This document shows, in pieces, positions 12,716-24,136 of a DNA stretch of 64,000 nucleotides. The stretch covers positions 124,001 through 188,000 of the forward strand of contig PUQB01000366.1 in assembly GCA_003024785.1 (NCBI GenBank), read 5' to 3'. The notes beneath the pieces are model-generated. The model saw only the letters and a list, made by a program, of their open reading frames with translations. It was not told where the DNA came from and did no database searches. This DNA is from Selaginella tamariscina (lineage: Eukaryota > Streptophyta > Lycopodiopsida > Selaginellales > Selaginellaceae). How positions within the stretch are numbered: the stretch's first letter is position 1; each line of letters starts with the position of its first letter. The position numbers and the translations under genes are program-made.

Positions 12716-13292
12716 GTTTGATAGTAACTGCTTCATAGTTCTCTGTTTTCCAGCTACCTTTTTCTTGATTCCTTTCCTTTATTTTCCTCCTTTTTTCTTT
12801 TTAGATCATGGCTGATTTTGAGCGTTTTCAACACGAGCACGTTCAATCTCGTGTTGTCTTGTTCTTGTTTTGTTTCCTGTCCTGTTCCTGTCTCGCTCCT
12901 GTTTCCTGTCCTGCTCCTGGATCCTGTCCTGCTCCGGGATCCTGTCTTGTTCCTGTCTTGTCCCGGATTCTATCCTGATCCTGTCTTGTTCCTAGATCCG
13001 TCCTGTTCCTATTCTAGTTCCTGTCCTGCTCTCGGTCCTGCTGAGTCAGCCTTCTTGTCCTTGGATCCTGTTCCTTCCTGTTTCCTGATCGTGTTGACCT
13101 ATTCCTGCGCCTGGTCTGCTCTCAGTCCTGTTCCTGAGTCAAGCCTTCCATTCTTGGAATCCTGCTCTTCCTAGTTCCTGGATCGTGGCTTGACAGTTTG
13201 ATAGTAACTCCTTTTATAGCTCTCCGTTTTCCAGCTACTTTTTCCCTTGATTCTTTTCCTTCGTTTTTCTCCTTTCTTTCTTTCATAAGATC
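12716..13292 (+). repeat. duplicated leader plus partial LTR
   Basis: After the shared LTR comes a leader and the first codons of gag (ATG at 12,808, to 12,840). Then, without a break, comes the 3' part of the same LTR again (12,841-13,195, itself with a repeated tail), then the leader a second time, before E2 gag at 13,293. This reads as a partial internal duplication by recombination between TCCTG-rich tracts. Confidence 0.75.
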
Positions 13293-14240
13293 ATGGCTGA
13301 TTTTGAGCACTTTCAACGCGAGCACCAAATGTTGCTTCATGAGCTGGCCACTTTGCGCCAAGTGGTCACCGACCTGCAAGGTTCCCCATGCGCACATGCA
13401 ACTGCTGATGCATCCTCCAAGGCTGCTGCGCAGGCTCTCTCAGGCATCGGTGGTTCTTCTTCATCGAACTTTTCTCCGGAGCCGAAGATCAGCATGCCAA
13501 AAGTTCAGTGGTAACCATGCCGATTTCCAAGGTTTCCTGAATCAGATCCGGCTCTTGATTCGCATGCAACCACGCCGTTACTCGACGGATGCACAAAAGG
13601 TGGCCTTTTGGCATCCTTACTAAGTGGATCTCCACGGGCTTGGGTTGCCCCTTGCTGGAGCGTGACGACCCATTGATGGAAGACTTTGAAGGTTTCGTGG
13701 CTGCCTTTAAAGCCTATTTTGGAGATCCGATAAGTACCGTTCTGTATGCACAAAGTTACGGAATCTCACACAAGGATCCAAACCAGCTTCCGTTATGCAT
13801 CCGAATTTCAGCAATTTGCACGAACATTCCATGGACGAGACTGCATTGATGAACACTTCCGTTTTGGGTTGAGGGATGATGTGAAGGACCTTCTCCTTAC
13901 GTTACCGGATGCCCAAACGTTAGCAGAGATCATGCAACAGGCGTTCGCGACAACCGTTTGTTCGAGCCCGTCAAGAAAAATCCGTCAGCAGTTCCTGCCA
14001 CCAATCCTGTAGCCGTAGCACATGTTCCTGACACCTTCTGGTGCAGTTCCTATGGAGGTTAACAAATCCAAGCGTGGCCCATTTTCAACTGCTGAGAAGC
14101 AACGTCGTCGGGTGGAATCTATGCTTGTATTGTGGTGAGCAGGACACAAGGTGGCGGAATGTCCTAATAAAGCCAGAAAGTTCAAGACGCGTGAAGCCGA
14201 AGCTGAAGTTCAGTCGGAAAACTTCAATGTCCACTTCGTC
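13293..14240 (+). pseudogene. gag: E2 gag (heavily frameshifted)
   Basis: Start 'MADFEHFQREHQMLLHELATL' is intact, unlike E1. From about 13,390 on many one- and two-base losses relative to E1 break the frame. The capsid-like block and a zinc-knuckle start (CLYCG) are recognisable, but the knuckle is destroyed by a deletion near 14,137. About 90% identical to E1 at DNA level. Confidence 0.8.
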
Positions 14241-17223
14241 TAGGAGCTGTGAAGTTGGACGTAGGTGTAGGCTCCATTGGTGCTGCTCATACCATCCATC
14301 ACTCAAGTTTCCTGTACACATTCTCAATAACGAGAGCTCAGGAGTTTGCCTATTAGACACTAGTGCAAATGCATGTTTCATGGATGACACTTTTGCACTT
14401 AGCATGGCATTCGGTGGTGAAGTTGAAGCGTGCAGTTCCTGTAGAGGTGGCCGATGGTCGTTGATTGCTTCTGGCGCAGTTACCCACGCTACCACACCTC
14501 TCTCTGCAGTCATGGCGCATTCAACTGTTTGATTTCCTTCAACTTGATCAAGACTCGGTCGACTCCCATCATTTTGGCATGCCATGGTTCGTTGTTGCAA
14601 ATCCGCAGATCGACTGGAGGTCTAGGACGCTCACGTTTTCCTCTTCAGTAGCCAGGATTAATCCTGTACCTTCCTGCGTGCAGGATACATCCTTGGTGTC
14701 TGAGGCAGTACAAGCTACAGAATTGACCGTGCCTGTTCCTGTACCAGTGTTGAAGACTTTCCTCGACAGGATTCACCTCATGTTAGTTCCTCAGCACATC
14801 CGCAGGTTCTCTCCACTTGTAAGTTTGCGGATTCCTGTACAGGGTTCTTCCAATCCTGTATCAGTGTCGAAGGTTCCTCCTCAACAGGATCCACCTCCTG
14901 TTGTTCGTCAGCACACTCACAGGATTCCTCACTCCTGTGCAACCACGGACTCTGTATAGGATTCTTCCAATTGTACACTCGTCAACATCCACACAGGTTT
15001 CTCCAATCCTGCTCTTTTGTTACTGCTTCTGTTCCACCCCCAAGATCCTTCCTCTTTTTCAGTCACAGCTCCCTCCTTCTCCTCTCCGAGTTCTTACCAC
15101 TACCATGCATGAACTTACCACTGATCCTGCTCCTTTTCCACCTTTTTGCCTTTCAAGTAACTCCTACGTCCTCTTCTACCTTTCCTGTGTCCGACTCTCC
15201 TGTTTTTTCTCCTTCGCCTACTCCTTTCCTTCTCCTCCTTCTTCTTTACCATCCAAGTACCACGACTTTAAGGACGTTTTTGACAAGCACAAGGCTACAG
15301 TTCTTCCTGTTCACAGGTCCTACGACTGTCCTATTGATCTTGCAGAAGGAAAGACTCCATCGTTTGGACCGATTTACATTGTCACCCACAGAGTTGGAGG
15401 TTCTTCGCCAATACATCGAGGACAACTTGGCATCCGGCTTCATTCGTCATTCAAAGTCCCTTGCAGAAGCGCCTATCTTTTTATCAAGAAGAAGGATGGG
15501 AGCTTACGTTTGGTTGTGGACTACAGGGGTTTGAATCAAGTACCATTCAGAATCGGTACCCGTTGCCATTGATCCCGGAACTTCTCGATCGGCTACGAGG
15601 AGCAAAGGTGTTCACGAAGATCGACTTACGAGGGCCTACAACCTTGTACGGATTCGTCCTGGCGATGAGTGGAAGACTGCTTTCGTACAAGGTATGGACA
15701 CTTGAGTACACGGTAATGCCTTTCGGCCTTATGAATGCCCCAGCCGTGTTCCAACACATGGTGAACGACATCTTTCATGACTTCTTGGACAGTTTGTAGT
15801 GATCTACCTCGATGACATTTGATTTTCTCCAAGGACCAGGCGGCACATGACAAGCATGTACGATTAGTTCTACAGCGGCTTCGCGAGCATGGTCTGTACG
15901 CGAAGTTGGAGAAGTGTTTTTTCGATAGGGATTCTGTGGAGTTCTTGGGCTACATCGTCTCTCTTACTGGCATTTCCATGGACATGCACAAGGTGAAGAC
16001 CATCGTGGAGTGGGAGAGGCCCAAGTCTATACGAGATGTACAATGTTTCCTTGGTTTTGCAAACTTCTACAAGCGGTTCATACAGGACTTCTCCAAGCGT
16101 GTACTTCCACTCACAGAACTCACCAAGCGCACAGGACTTTTCTCTTGGTCCAACAAGGCGGAACACGCATTCATAACACTCAAGGACGTCTTCACGACAA
16201 CTCCGATTCTAGCACATCCTGACCCTTCTCATCCTTTCTTCATTGAAGCAGATGCCTCGAATTTTGCTGTAGGATCCGTCCTATCGCAAGTTGGAGAGGA
16301 CAAGTTGCTTCATCCTGTAGCTTTTTACTCTCGTAAGTTCCTTTCGGTGGAGATCAATTACGAGATACATGACAAGGAACTCAAGGCCATTGTGGATTCG
16401 TTCGAGGAGTGGCGGCATTTCCCGGAAGGTGCTGCGCATCCTGTACAAGTTCTTACGGATCACAAGAACTTGGAGTATTTTCAAACGGCTCGAGTTCTCA
16501 GTCGACGACAGGCTAGGTGGGCGGAGTTCCTATCACGTTTTGATTTCATCATTTTCTATAGACTCGGTTTTGGAATGGCAAGGCGGACGCATTGTCTAGG
16601 CGCTCTTACCTTGCACCGGTCCCAGGCGATCCTGCATATGATTGTCAAAGACAAGTGTTGTTGGGTCCTGATTGATTCCGGCTTGCGGCACTACAGGTTC
16701 ATCAGGCTCCAACAAATTCAACACTTCTACAGGACATCCGTTCACATTTGGCTACAAACGATTTGGCAAGGAATGTGTTCTCACACATCAGTCCTGACAT
16801 TGCAAGCTCCTCTTCCTCCAGTTCCCATTCAGACTACACGCTGTTTGCCATACAGGACGGACTCCTGTACCGGGAAGGTCTTCTGTACGTTCCTGTTGGT
16901 GTTTGTAGGACTCGTGTGGTACAAGTTGTCATGATACCTCGGCTACAGGACATTTCGATGTGGCCAAGACAGTTGAGTTGGTGACTCGCAACTATTGGTG
17001 GCCTGGGTTGCGAGGTTTTGTGGAAAGGTTTGTACGGAGTTGTGACACCTGCAACAGGTCGAAGATGCCTTGTCATGCACCTTCTGGTCTTCTTCGTCCT
17101 CTTCCTGTTCCTTCTGCTCCTTGGAGATCCATTTCTATGGATTTCCTCACAGATCTTCCTCCTTCTCGCGGATTCGATGCAGTTCTTGTGGTAGTTGACC
17201 GTTTCACCAAACAGGCTCATTTC
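14241..17223 (+). pseudogene. pol: E2 pol, truncated inside integrase
   Basis: Protease block present but the active-site DTG reads DTS (14,356-14,364). RT is present with the family-wide break near 15,633 and more private breaks. A clean frame 15,819-16,600 holds the RT end and RNase H (EADASNFAVGS, with N for the D of E1). Integrase finger (CDTC) and the beginning of the core are present. The sequence stops at 17,223 in 'TKQAHF' and continues directly into a minus-strand LTR. The remaining integrase, chromodomain and 3' LTR are absent from the window. Confidence 0.8.
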
Positions 17224-17879
17224 TGTCCAGCCACGATCCAGGAACCAGGAAGGGAACAAGATTCCAAGGACAGGAAGGCCTGACTTAGGAACAGGACCGA
17301 GAGCAGGACAGGAACTAGAAATAGGAACAGGACGGATTTAGGAGTAAGACAGGATCAGGATAGGATCTGGGAGCAAGACAGGAACAGGACAGGATCCTGG
17401 AGCAGGATAGGATCCAGGAGCAGGACAGGAAACAGGAGCGAGACAGGAACAGGATAGGAAACAAGACAAGAACAAGACAAGACGAGATTGATCATAGTAA
17501 GATTGGTGTTGATAGTAACTGATTGTACAACAATTAGGTCGGAGCTTTTATGCTCACAACTCCAAGAGCTAATCTAGGCATGAGTGCTAAAAGTGGTTTC
17601 ATGCATGCAAAAGTGGTTGCATGCATGCAAAAGTGATTGCATGCATGCAGAGGCTAAGATGAGTCCACATGTCTCTTATCCTCTAGGCATATCCTGTGGC
17701 ATATCCTGTAGGAATATCCTGTAGGAATATCCTGCAACAAAATCCTGTGTCAGGAATTCTGGTAGGAATATCTTGTAGGAAAGTCCTGCAACCCATATCC
17801 TGTATCCGGAATCCTGTAGGAAAGTCCTGCAACCCATGTCCTGTATCCGGAATCCTGTATTCTGTATCGGGTCGTGACA
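17224..17879 (-). repeat. 3' LTR of E3
   Basis: Reads TGTCACGACCCG to a modified GGACA end in minus sense. Three CATGCATGCA blocks at 17,600-17,650, 20 bp apart, against two in the other LTRs. Abuts the truncated integrase of E2. Confidence 0.85.
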
Positions 17880-17890
17880 GCACCTCCTCC

Positions 17891-20800
17891 CTAAAGATGA
17901 GTTCCACGAGTCTTGGGACCTGGTTTAGCAGGATAATGCCGATGGAAGGCAGCAACCTTGGAAGAAGCATGGAGTAAGTTGGATGCAGGTTCCCAAGTGC
18001 GATCAGTAGGCAGGTACCCTTTCCAATCCACCAAGTATTGGAGTTGGTGACGATGAAGACGAGAGTCAAGGATGGCTGCAACTTCGTACTCAGGTTCAGT
18101 GTCAATGACCACAGGAGGGGAGGAGAAGAAACACGACCGGGAAGAGAAGAAGGATGATACGGCTCCAACAAAGAGGTGTGAAACACAGGATGAAGTTTCA
18201 CCGTGGATGGTAATTCGAGTCGGAAAGCTACAGGATTTACCTCCACCATGATCCTATAAGGGCCCAACGTGGATGGTGGCCTGTAAGAGCAAAGAAAGGT
18301 GTCTGTCCTGTAGATGCGTGGATGGAGTTGTTGTAGGCAAACTCCGCTATTGGAAGGAGGTCCAACCAATTGTCCTGCTAGTAACTGATGAAGCAACGAA
18401 GATACTATTCTAAGGTCTGAATTGTGCGTTCGGACTGCCCATCGGTTTGTGGGTGATATCCTGAAGAAAGATCCGCTTTAACCTGTAGACTCCGAAGAAG
18501 CTCTCGCCAAAACTTGGACATGAATTGTGGATCTCGATCGGAAACAATGCTCTCAGGAAGACCATGATGTCGGAACACCTCCCGGATCACCAACTCGGCA
18601 GTTGTTTGACCTATAGCTGTCTTGTTGCAGGGTAGGAAATGAGCCTGCTTGGTGAAACGGTCAACCACCACAAGAACTGCATCAAATCCACGAGAAGGAG
18701 GAAGATCTGTGAGGAAATCCATAGAAATGGATCTCCAAAGAGCAGACGAAACGGGAAGAGGACGAAGAAGACTAGAGGATGCATGATGAGGCATCTTCGA
18801 CCTGCTACAAGTGTCACAACTCCGTACAAACCTCTCCATAAAACCTCGCAACCCAGGCCACCAATAGTTGCGAGTCACCAACTCCACTGTCTTGGCCACA
18901 CCAAAATGTCCTGTAGCCGGGGTATCATGACAATCCTGTACCACACGAGTCCTGGAAATACCAACAGGAACGTACAGGAGACCTTCCCGATACAGGAGTC
19001 CATCCTGTATGGTGAACAGGTTGTAGTCTGGACGGGAACTGAAGGAAGAGGAACTTGCAACGTCAGGATGAATGTGTGAGAACACATTCTTTGCCAAGTC
19101 GTCTGTAGCCAACTGCAAACGGACGTCCTATAGGAGTGTTGAATTTGCTGGAGCCTGATGAACCTGCAGTGCCGCAAGCCAGAAACGATCAGGACCCAAC
19201 AACACTTGCCTTTGACAGTCAAATGCAGGATCGCCCGGGCTTGGTACAAGGTAAGAGCGCCTAGACAATGCGTCCGCCTTGCCATTCCGAAAGCCGGGCC
19301 TGTAGACGATGACGAAGTCAAAACGTGATAGGAACTCTACCCACCTAGCCTGTCGCCGACTGAGGACCCGAGCCGTTTGAAAGTACTCCAGGTTCTTGTG
19401 ATCCGTAAGAACTTGTACAGGATGTGCAGCACCTTCCAGGAAATGCCGCCACTCCTCAAACGAATCCACAATGGCCTTGAGTTCCTTGTCGTGAATCTCA
19501 TAGTTGATCTCCGCCGACAGGAACTTACGGGAGTGAAAAGCTACAGGATGAAGCAACTTGTCCTCTCCAACTTGCGATAGCACGGATCCTACTGCAGAAT
19601 CCGAGGCATCTGCTTCAATGAAGAAAGGATGAGAAGGGTCAGGATGTGCTAGAATCGGAGCTGTCGTGAAGACGTCCTTGAGTGTTATGAATGCGTGTTC
19701 CACCTTGTTGGACCAAGAGAAAAGTCTTGTGCGCTTGGTGAGTTCTGTGAGTGGAAGTACACGCTTGGAGAAGTCCTGTATGAACCGCCTGTAGAAGTTT
19801 GCAAAGCCAAGGAAACATTGTACATCTCGTACCGACTTGGGCCTCTCCCACTCCACGATGGTCTTCACCTTGTGCATGTCCATGGAAACGCCAGCAGGAG
19901 AGACGATGTAGCCCAAGAACTCCACCGAATCCCTATTGAAAAAAACACTTCTCCAACTTCGCGTACATGCCATGCTCGCGAAGCCGCTCTAAAACTAGTC
20001 TTACATGCTTGTCATGTGCCGCCTGGTCCTTGGAGAAAATCAAGATGTCGTCGAGGTAGATCACCACAAACTGGTCCAAGAAGTCACGGAAAATGTCGTT
20101 CACCATGTGTTGGAACACAGTTGGGGCATTGGTAAGGCCGAAAGGCATTACCGTGTACTCAAAATGTCCATACCTTGTACGAAAGGCAGTCTTCCACTCA
20201 TCGCCGAGACGAATCCGTACAAGGTTGTAGGCCCACGTAAGTCGATCTTCGTGAACACCTTTGCTCCTCGCAGCCGATCGAGAAGTTCCGGATCAATGGC
20301 AACAGGTACCGATTCCGAATGGTGACTTGATTCAAACCCCTGTAATCCACAACCAAACGTAAACTCCCATCCTTCTTCTTGACAAAGAAAATAGGAGCTC
20401 ATGCAGGGGACTTTGAGTGACGAATGAAGCCGGATGCCAAGTTGTCCTCAATGTACTGACGAAGAACCTCCAACTCTGTGGGTGACAATGCATAAATCGG
20501 TCCGAATGGTGGAGTCTTTCCTTCTGCAAGATCAATAGGACAGTCGTAGGACCTGTGAACAGGAAGAACTGCAGCCTTGTGCTTGTCAAAAACGTCCTTA
20601 AAGTTGTGGTACTTGGATGGTAGGGAAGAAGGAGGAGAAGGAGAAGGAGAAGGAGAAAAAACAGGGGAGTCGGATACAGGAAAGGTAGAAGAGGACGTAG
20701 GAGTTACTTGAAAGGCAAAAAGGTGGAAGGGAGCAGGATCAGTGGCGAGTTCATGCATGGTAGTGGTAAGAACTCGGAGAGGAGAAGGAGGGAGCTGTGA

Positions 20801-21646
20801 CTGAAAAAGAGGAAGGATCTTGGGGGATGGAACAGAGGCAGGGTAACAAAAAGAAGCAGGATTGGAAAAAACCTGTGTGGGTGTTGATGAGTGTACAGGA
20901 TTGGAAAGAATCCTGTACAGGAGTCCGTGGTTGCGCAAGAGTGGAAGAAGCCTGCGAATGTGCTGACGAATCAACATGCGGTGGATCCTGTTGAGAAGGA
21001 ACCTTCGACACTGATACAGGATTGGAAGAACCCTGTACAGGACACCGCAAACTTACAGGAGTGGGGAGAGCCTGCGGATGTGCTGAGGAACTGACATGAG
21101 GTGAATCCTGTGAGGAGGAGTCTTCAACACTGGTACAGGAACAGGTACGGTCAATCCTGTAGCTTGTACTGCCTCAGATACTAAGGATGTATCCTGCACG
21201 CAGAAAGGTACAGGATTGATCCTAGCAGTTGGAGAGGAAAACGTGAGCGTCTTAGACCTCCAGTCAATCTGCGGATTTGCAACAACGAACCATGGCATGC
21301 CCAAAATGATGGGAGATCGACCGAGTCTTGATCAAGTTGAAGGAAATTGAACAGTTGAATGTGCCATACTTGCAGGAGAGAGGTTCGGTAGCATGAGTAA
21401 CTGCACCAGAAGCAATTAGACGCCCATCGGCCACCTCTACAGGAACTGCACGCTTTAACTTCACCACCGAAATGCCATGTTGAGTTGCAAACGTGTCATC
21501 CATGAAGCATGCATTTGCACCAGTGTCTAACAAGGCAAACTCCATGAGCTCTCGATTATTAAGATGAATGTGTACAGGAAACTTAAGTGATGGGATGGTA
21601 TGAGCAGCACCAATGGAGCCTGCACCTACGTCCAACTTCGCGGCTC
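17891..21646 (-). pseudogene. pol: E3 pol: protease to chromodomain, with internal deletion
   Basis: In minus order: protease LLDTGANACFMDD (21,264-21,635, 123 codons open), Pro/Ser-rich linker, RT (open pieces 20,148-20,402 and 19,933-20,148, YLDD present), RNase H (19,128-19,973), integrase with HHCC finger and D,D,E core (18,405-19,118, nearly continuous), and chromodomain (17,891-18,112). Breaks include the shared RT break near 20,232. About 235 bp of integrase C-terminal coding present in E1 (about 11,478-11,715) are deleted at about 18,268, fusing 'PPST' to 'LGPYRI'. The best-kept integrase core of the three copies. Confidence 0.87.
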
Positions 21647-22621
21647 CTAGACGAAGTGGACATTGGAGTTTTTCGACTGAACTTCAGCTTCAACTTCACA
21701 CGTCTTGAAGTTCCTGGCTTTAATAGGACAATTTGCCACCTTGTGTCCTACTCCACCACAATACAAGCACAGGTTCTCACTGCGACGACGTTGCTTCTCG
21801 GCAGCGGAAAGAGAGCCACACTTGGATTTCTCAACCTCCATAAGAACTACTCTAGAAGGTGGTGCAAGAACATGTACCACAGCTGTAGGATTGATTTGCA
21901 GGAACTGCTGACGGGATCTTTCCTGACGACGCTCGAACAACGGTTGTCGCAACGAACAGCTTGTTGCATGATCTCCGTTAATGTTTGGGCATCCGGTAAT
22001 GTAAGGAGAAGGTCCTTCACGTCGTCCCTCAACCCAAAACGGAAGTGTTCAATCAATGCAGTCTCGTCCATGGAATGTTCGTGCAAAGTTGCTGGAATTC
22101 GGATGCATAGACGGAAGCTGGTCGGGATCCTTGAGTGAGCTTCTGTAACTTCGTGCATGCAGAACGGTACTTATCAGGATCTCCAAAACAGGCTTCAAAG
22201 GCAGCCACGAAACCTTCAAGTCTTCCATTAATGGATCGTCACGCTCTAGCAAGGGGGCAACCCAAGCCCGTGGAGATCCACTTAGTAAGGATGCCAAAAG
22301 ACCCACCTTTTGAACATCAGTCGAGTAGCGCCGTGGTTGCATACGGATCAAGAGCCGGATCTGATTCAGGAAACCTTGGAAATCGGCATGATTACCACTG
22401 AACTTCTCTGGCATGCTAACCTTCGGCTCCGAAGAAAGGTTTGATGAAGTGGGAACCACCGATGCCTGGGAGAGAGCCTGCGCAGCAGCCTTGGAGGATG
22501 CATCAGCAGCTGCATGTGCCGCAGTGGTGGAACCTTGCAGGTCGGTGACCACTTGGCGCAAAGTGGCCAGCTCATGAAGTAGCATTTGGTGCTCGTGTTG
22601 AAAACACTCAAAATTAGCCAT
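21647..22621 (-). pseudogene. gag: E3 gag
   Basis: ATG at 22,621 (MANFECFQHEHQMLLHELATL) with an open frame of 190 codons to about 22,049, one break near 22,210, then an open tail with the zinc knuckle CLYCGGVGHKVANC (about 21,735-21,780) ending at 21,647. The start region is intact and serves as the reference that shows the E1 start is frameshifted. Confidence 0.85.
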
Positions 22622-22714
22622 GATCTAAGAAAGAAAAAAGGAGGAAAATGAAGGAAAGGAATCAAGAAAAAGGTAGCTGGGAAACGGAGAACTATGAAGC
22701 AGTTACTATCAAAC

Positions 22715-23346
22715 TGTCAAGCCACGATCCAGGAACCAGGAAGGAACAGGATTCCAAGGACAAGAAGGCCTGACTCAGGAACAGGACCGAGAGCAGGACA
22801 GGAACTAGAAATAGGAACAGGACGGATCCAGGAGCAAGACAGGATCAGGATAGGATCCGGGAGCAAGACAGGAACAGGACAGGATCCCGGAGCAGGACAG
22901 GATCCAGGAGCAGGACAGGAAACAGGAGTGAGACAGAACAGGACAGGAAACAAGACAAGAACAAGACAAGACGAGTTGATCGTAGTAAGACTGGTGTGAT
23001 AGTAACTGATTGTACAACAATTAGGTCGGAGCTTTTATGCTCACAACTCCAAGAGCTAATCTAGGCATGAGTGCTAAAAGTGGTTGCATGCATGCAAAAG
23101 TGATTGCATGCATGCAGAGGCTAAGATGAGTCCACATGTCTCTTATCCTCTAGGCATATCCTGTGGCATATCCTGTAGGAATATCTTGTAGGAATATCCT
23201 GCAACCGAATCCTGTGTCAGGAATCCTGGTAGGAATATCCTGTAGGAAAGTCCTGCAACCCATATCCTGTATCCGGAATCCTGTAGGAAAGTCCTGCAAC
23301 TCATGTCCTATATCCGGAATCCTGTATTCTGTATCGGGTCGTGACA
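22715..23346 (-). repeat. 5' LTR of E3
   Basis: 632 bp, TTGACA end at 22,715 and TGTCACGACCC start at 23,346 in minus sense. Two RY blocks at about 23,085-23,120. Confidence 0.88.
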
Positions 23347-23842
23347 ATAGGATCCAGAAGCTAAACAGGAACAGGATAGGATCCGGAAGCAAGACAGGAA
23401 GGCGCAGGACTGGATCCAGGAACAAGACAAGAACATGATAGGATCCGGGAGCAAGACAGGAAGGCGCAGGACCGAATCCAGGAACAAGATAGGAACAAGA
23501 CAAGAACAAGGAACAAGAATAATCGTAGAATGACTGGTGTTGATAGTAACTGATTGTACAACAATTAGGTCGGAGCTTTTATGCTCACAACTCCAAGCTA
23601 ATCTAGTCATGAGCCTAATCTAGTCATGAGCTAAGATAGTGTCCCTTATCCTCTAGGCATTATCCTGTAGCATATCCTATAGGCATATTCCTATAGGAAT
23701 ATCCTATAGGTATATCCTGTAGGAATATCCTGCAGACATATCCTGTAACCCATTCCTGTATCCGAAATCCTGCATCCTGTATCCTGTATCCGGAATTCTG
23801 TATCCTGCATCCTGTATCCTGTTCCTGTATCGGGTTGTGACA
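23347..23842 (-). repeat. diverged LTR fragment of the E1-E3 family
   Basis: Minus-sense LTR beginning TGTCACAACCCG at 23,842. It shares the CAGGAT-rich U3, the conserved block around the TATA box (GAGCATAAAAGCTCCGACC) and part of the TCCTG-rich tail, but lacks the RY blocks. Joined directly to the E3 LTR at 23,346/23,347 with no internal region. Confidence 0.75.
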
Positions 23843-23908
23843 CCTGCACACTAACACATCCAGAGGATCTCCCAAGTGATTGATAGAGATATGTTAAAGC
23901 TAGCTCTC

Positions 23909-24049
23909 CTATAGACTAGCTGGAATGTTATACACCTCCTTTTCCTTCTTTGGTACTCCCTTAGCCTTCTTCTTCTTTGAAGACTCGCCCTCATGTGTCC
24001 TACCACGAGCCCTCTTTTGAGTAGTCAACCTAGTGACATGTGATGCCAT
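23909..24049 (-). CDS. short basic ORF (46 aa), probable transposon gag/ORF1 start
   Basis: ATG at 24,049, stop at 23,909. The product starts MASHVTRLTTQKRARGRTHE and has two lysine clusters (SKKKKAK, KKEKE) resembling nuclear-localisation signals. Plant transposon ORFs often start this way, but no family can be assigned from 46 residues. It may be the first exon or a truncated gene end beside the assembly gap; nothing downstream confirms it. Confidence 0.25.
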   Translation of the reverse strand: MASHVTRLTTQKRARGRTHEGESSKKKKAKGVPKKEKEVYNIPASL

Positions 24050-24136
24050 GATGTCCCTTGCTTCAACGTCACTCTCTTTGTTAAAGTTTTAATTCGAAGG
24101 GCCAACACGTGACAACATGTGGCTGCCAAGTGGCCA

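Larger units (their letters stand above)
17224..23346 (-). mobile_element. E3: chromovirus copy on minus, LTR to LTR
   Basis: LTRs 22,715-23,346 (5' in element sense, 632 bp) and 17,224-17,879 (3', 656 bp) flank gag and pol of the same family as E1 and E2. Flanks differ (ATTTC left, ATAGG right), so there is no target duplication. With E2 truncated at the left border, this looks like a rearranged head-to-head pair rather than a simple insertion. The left LTR has three RY blocks, the right one two. Confidence 0.88.
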
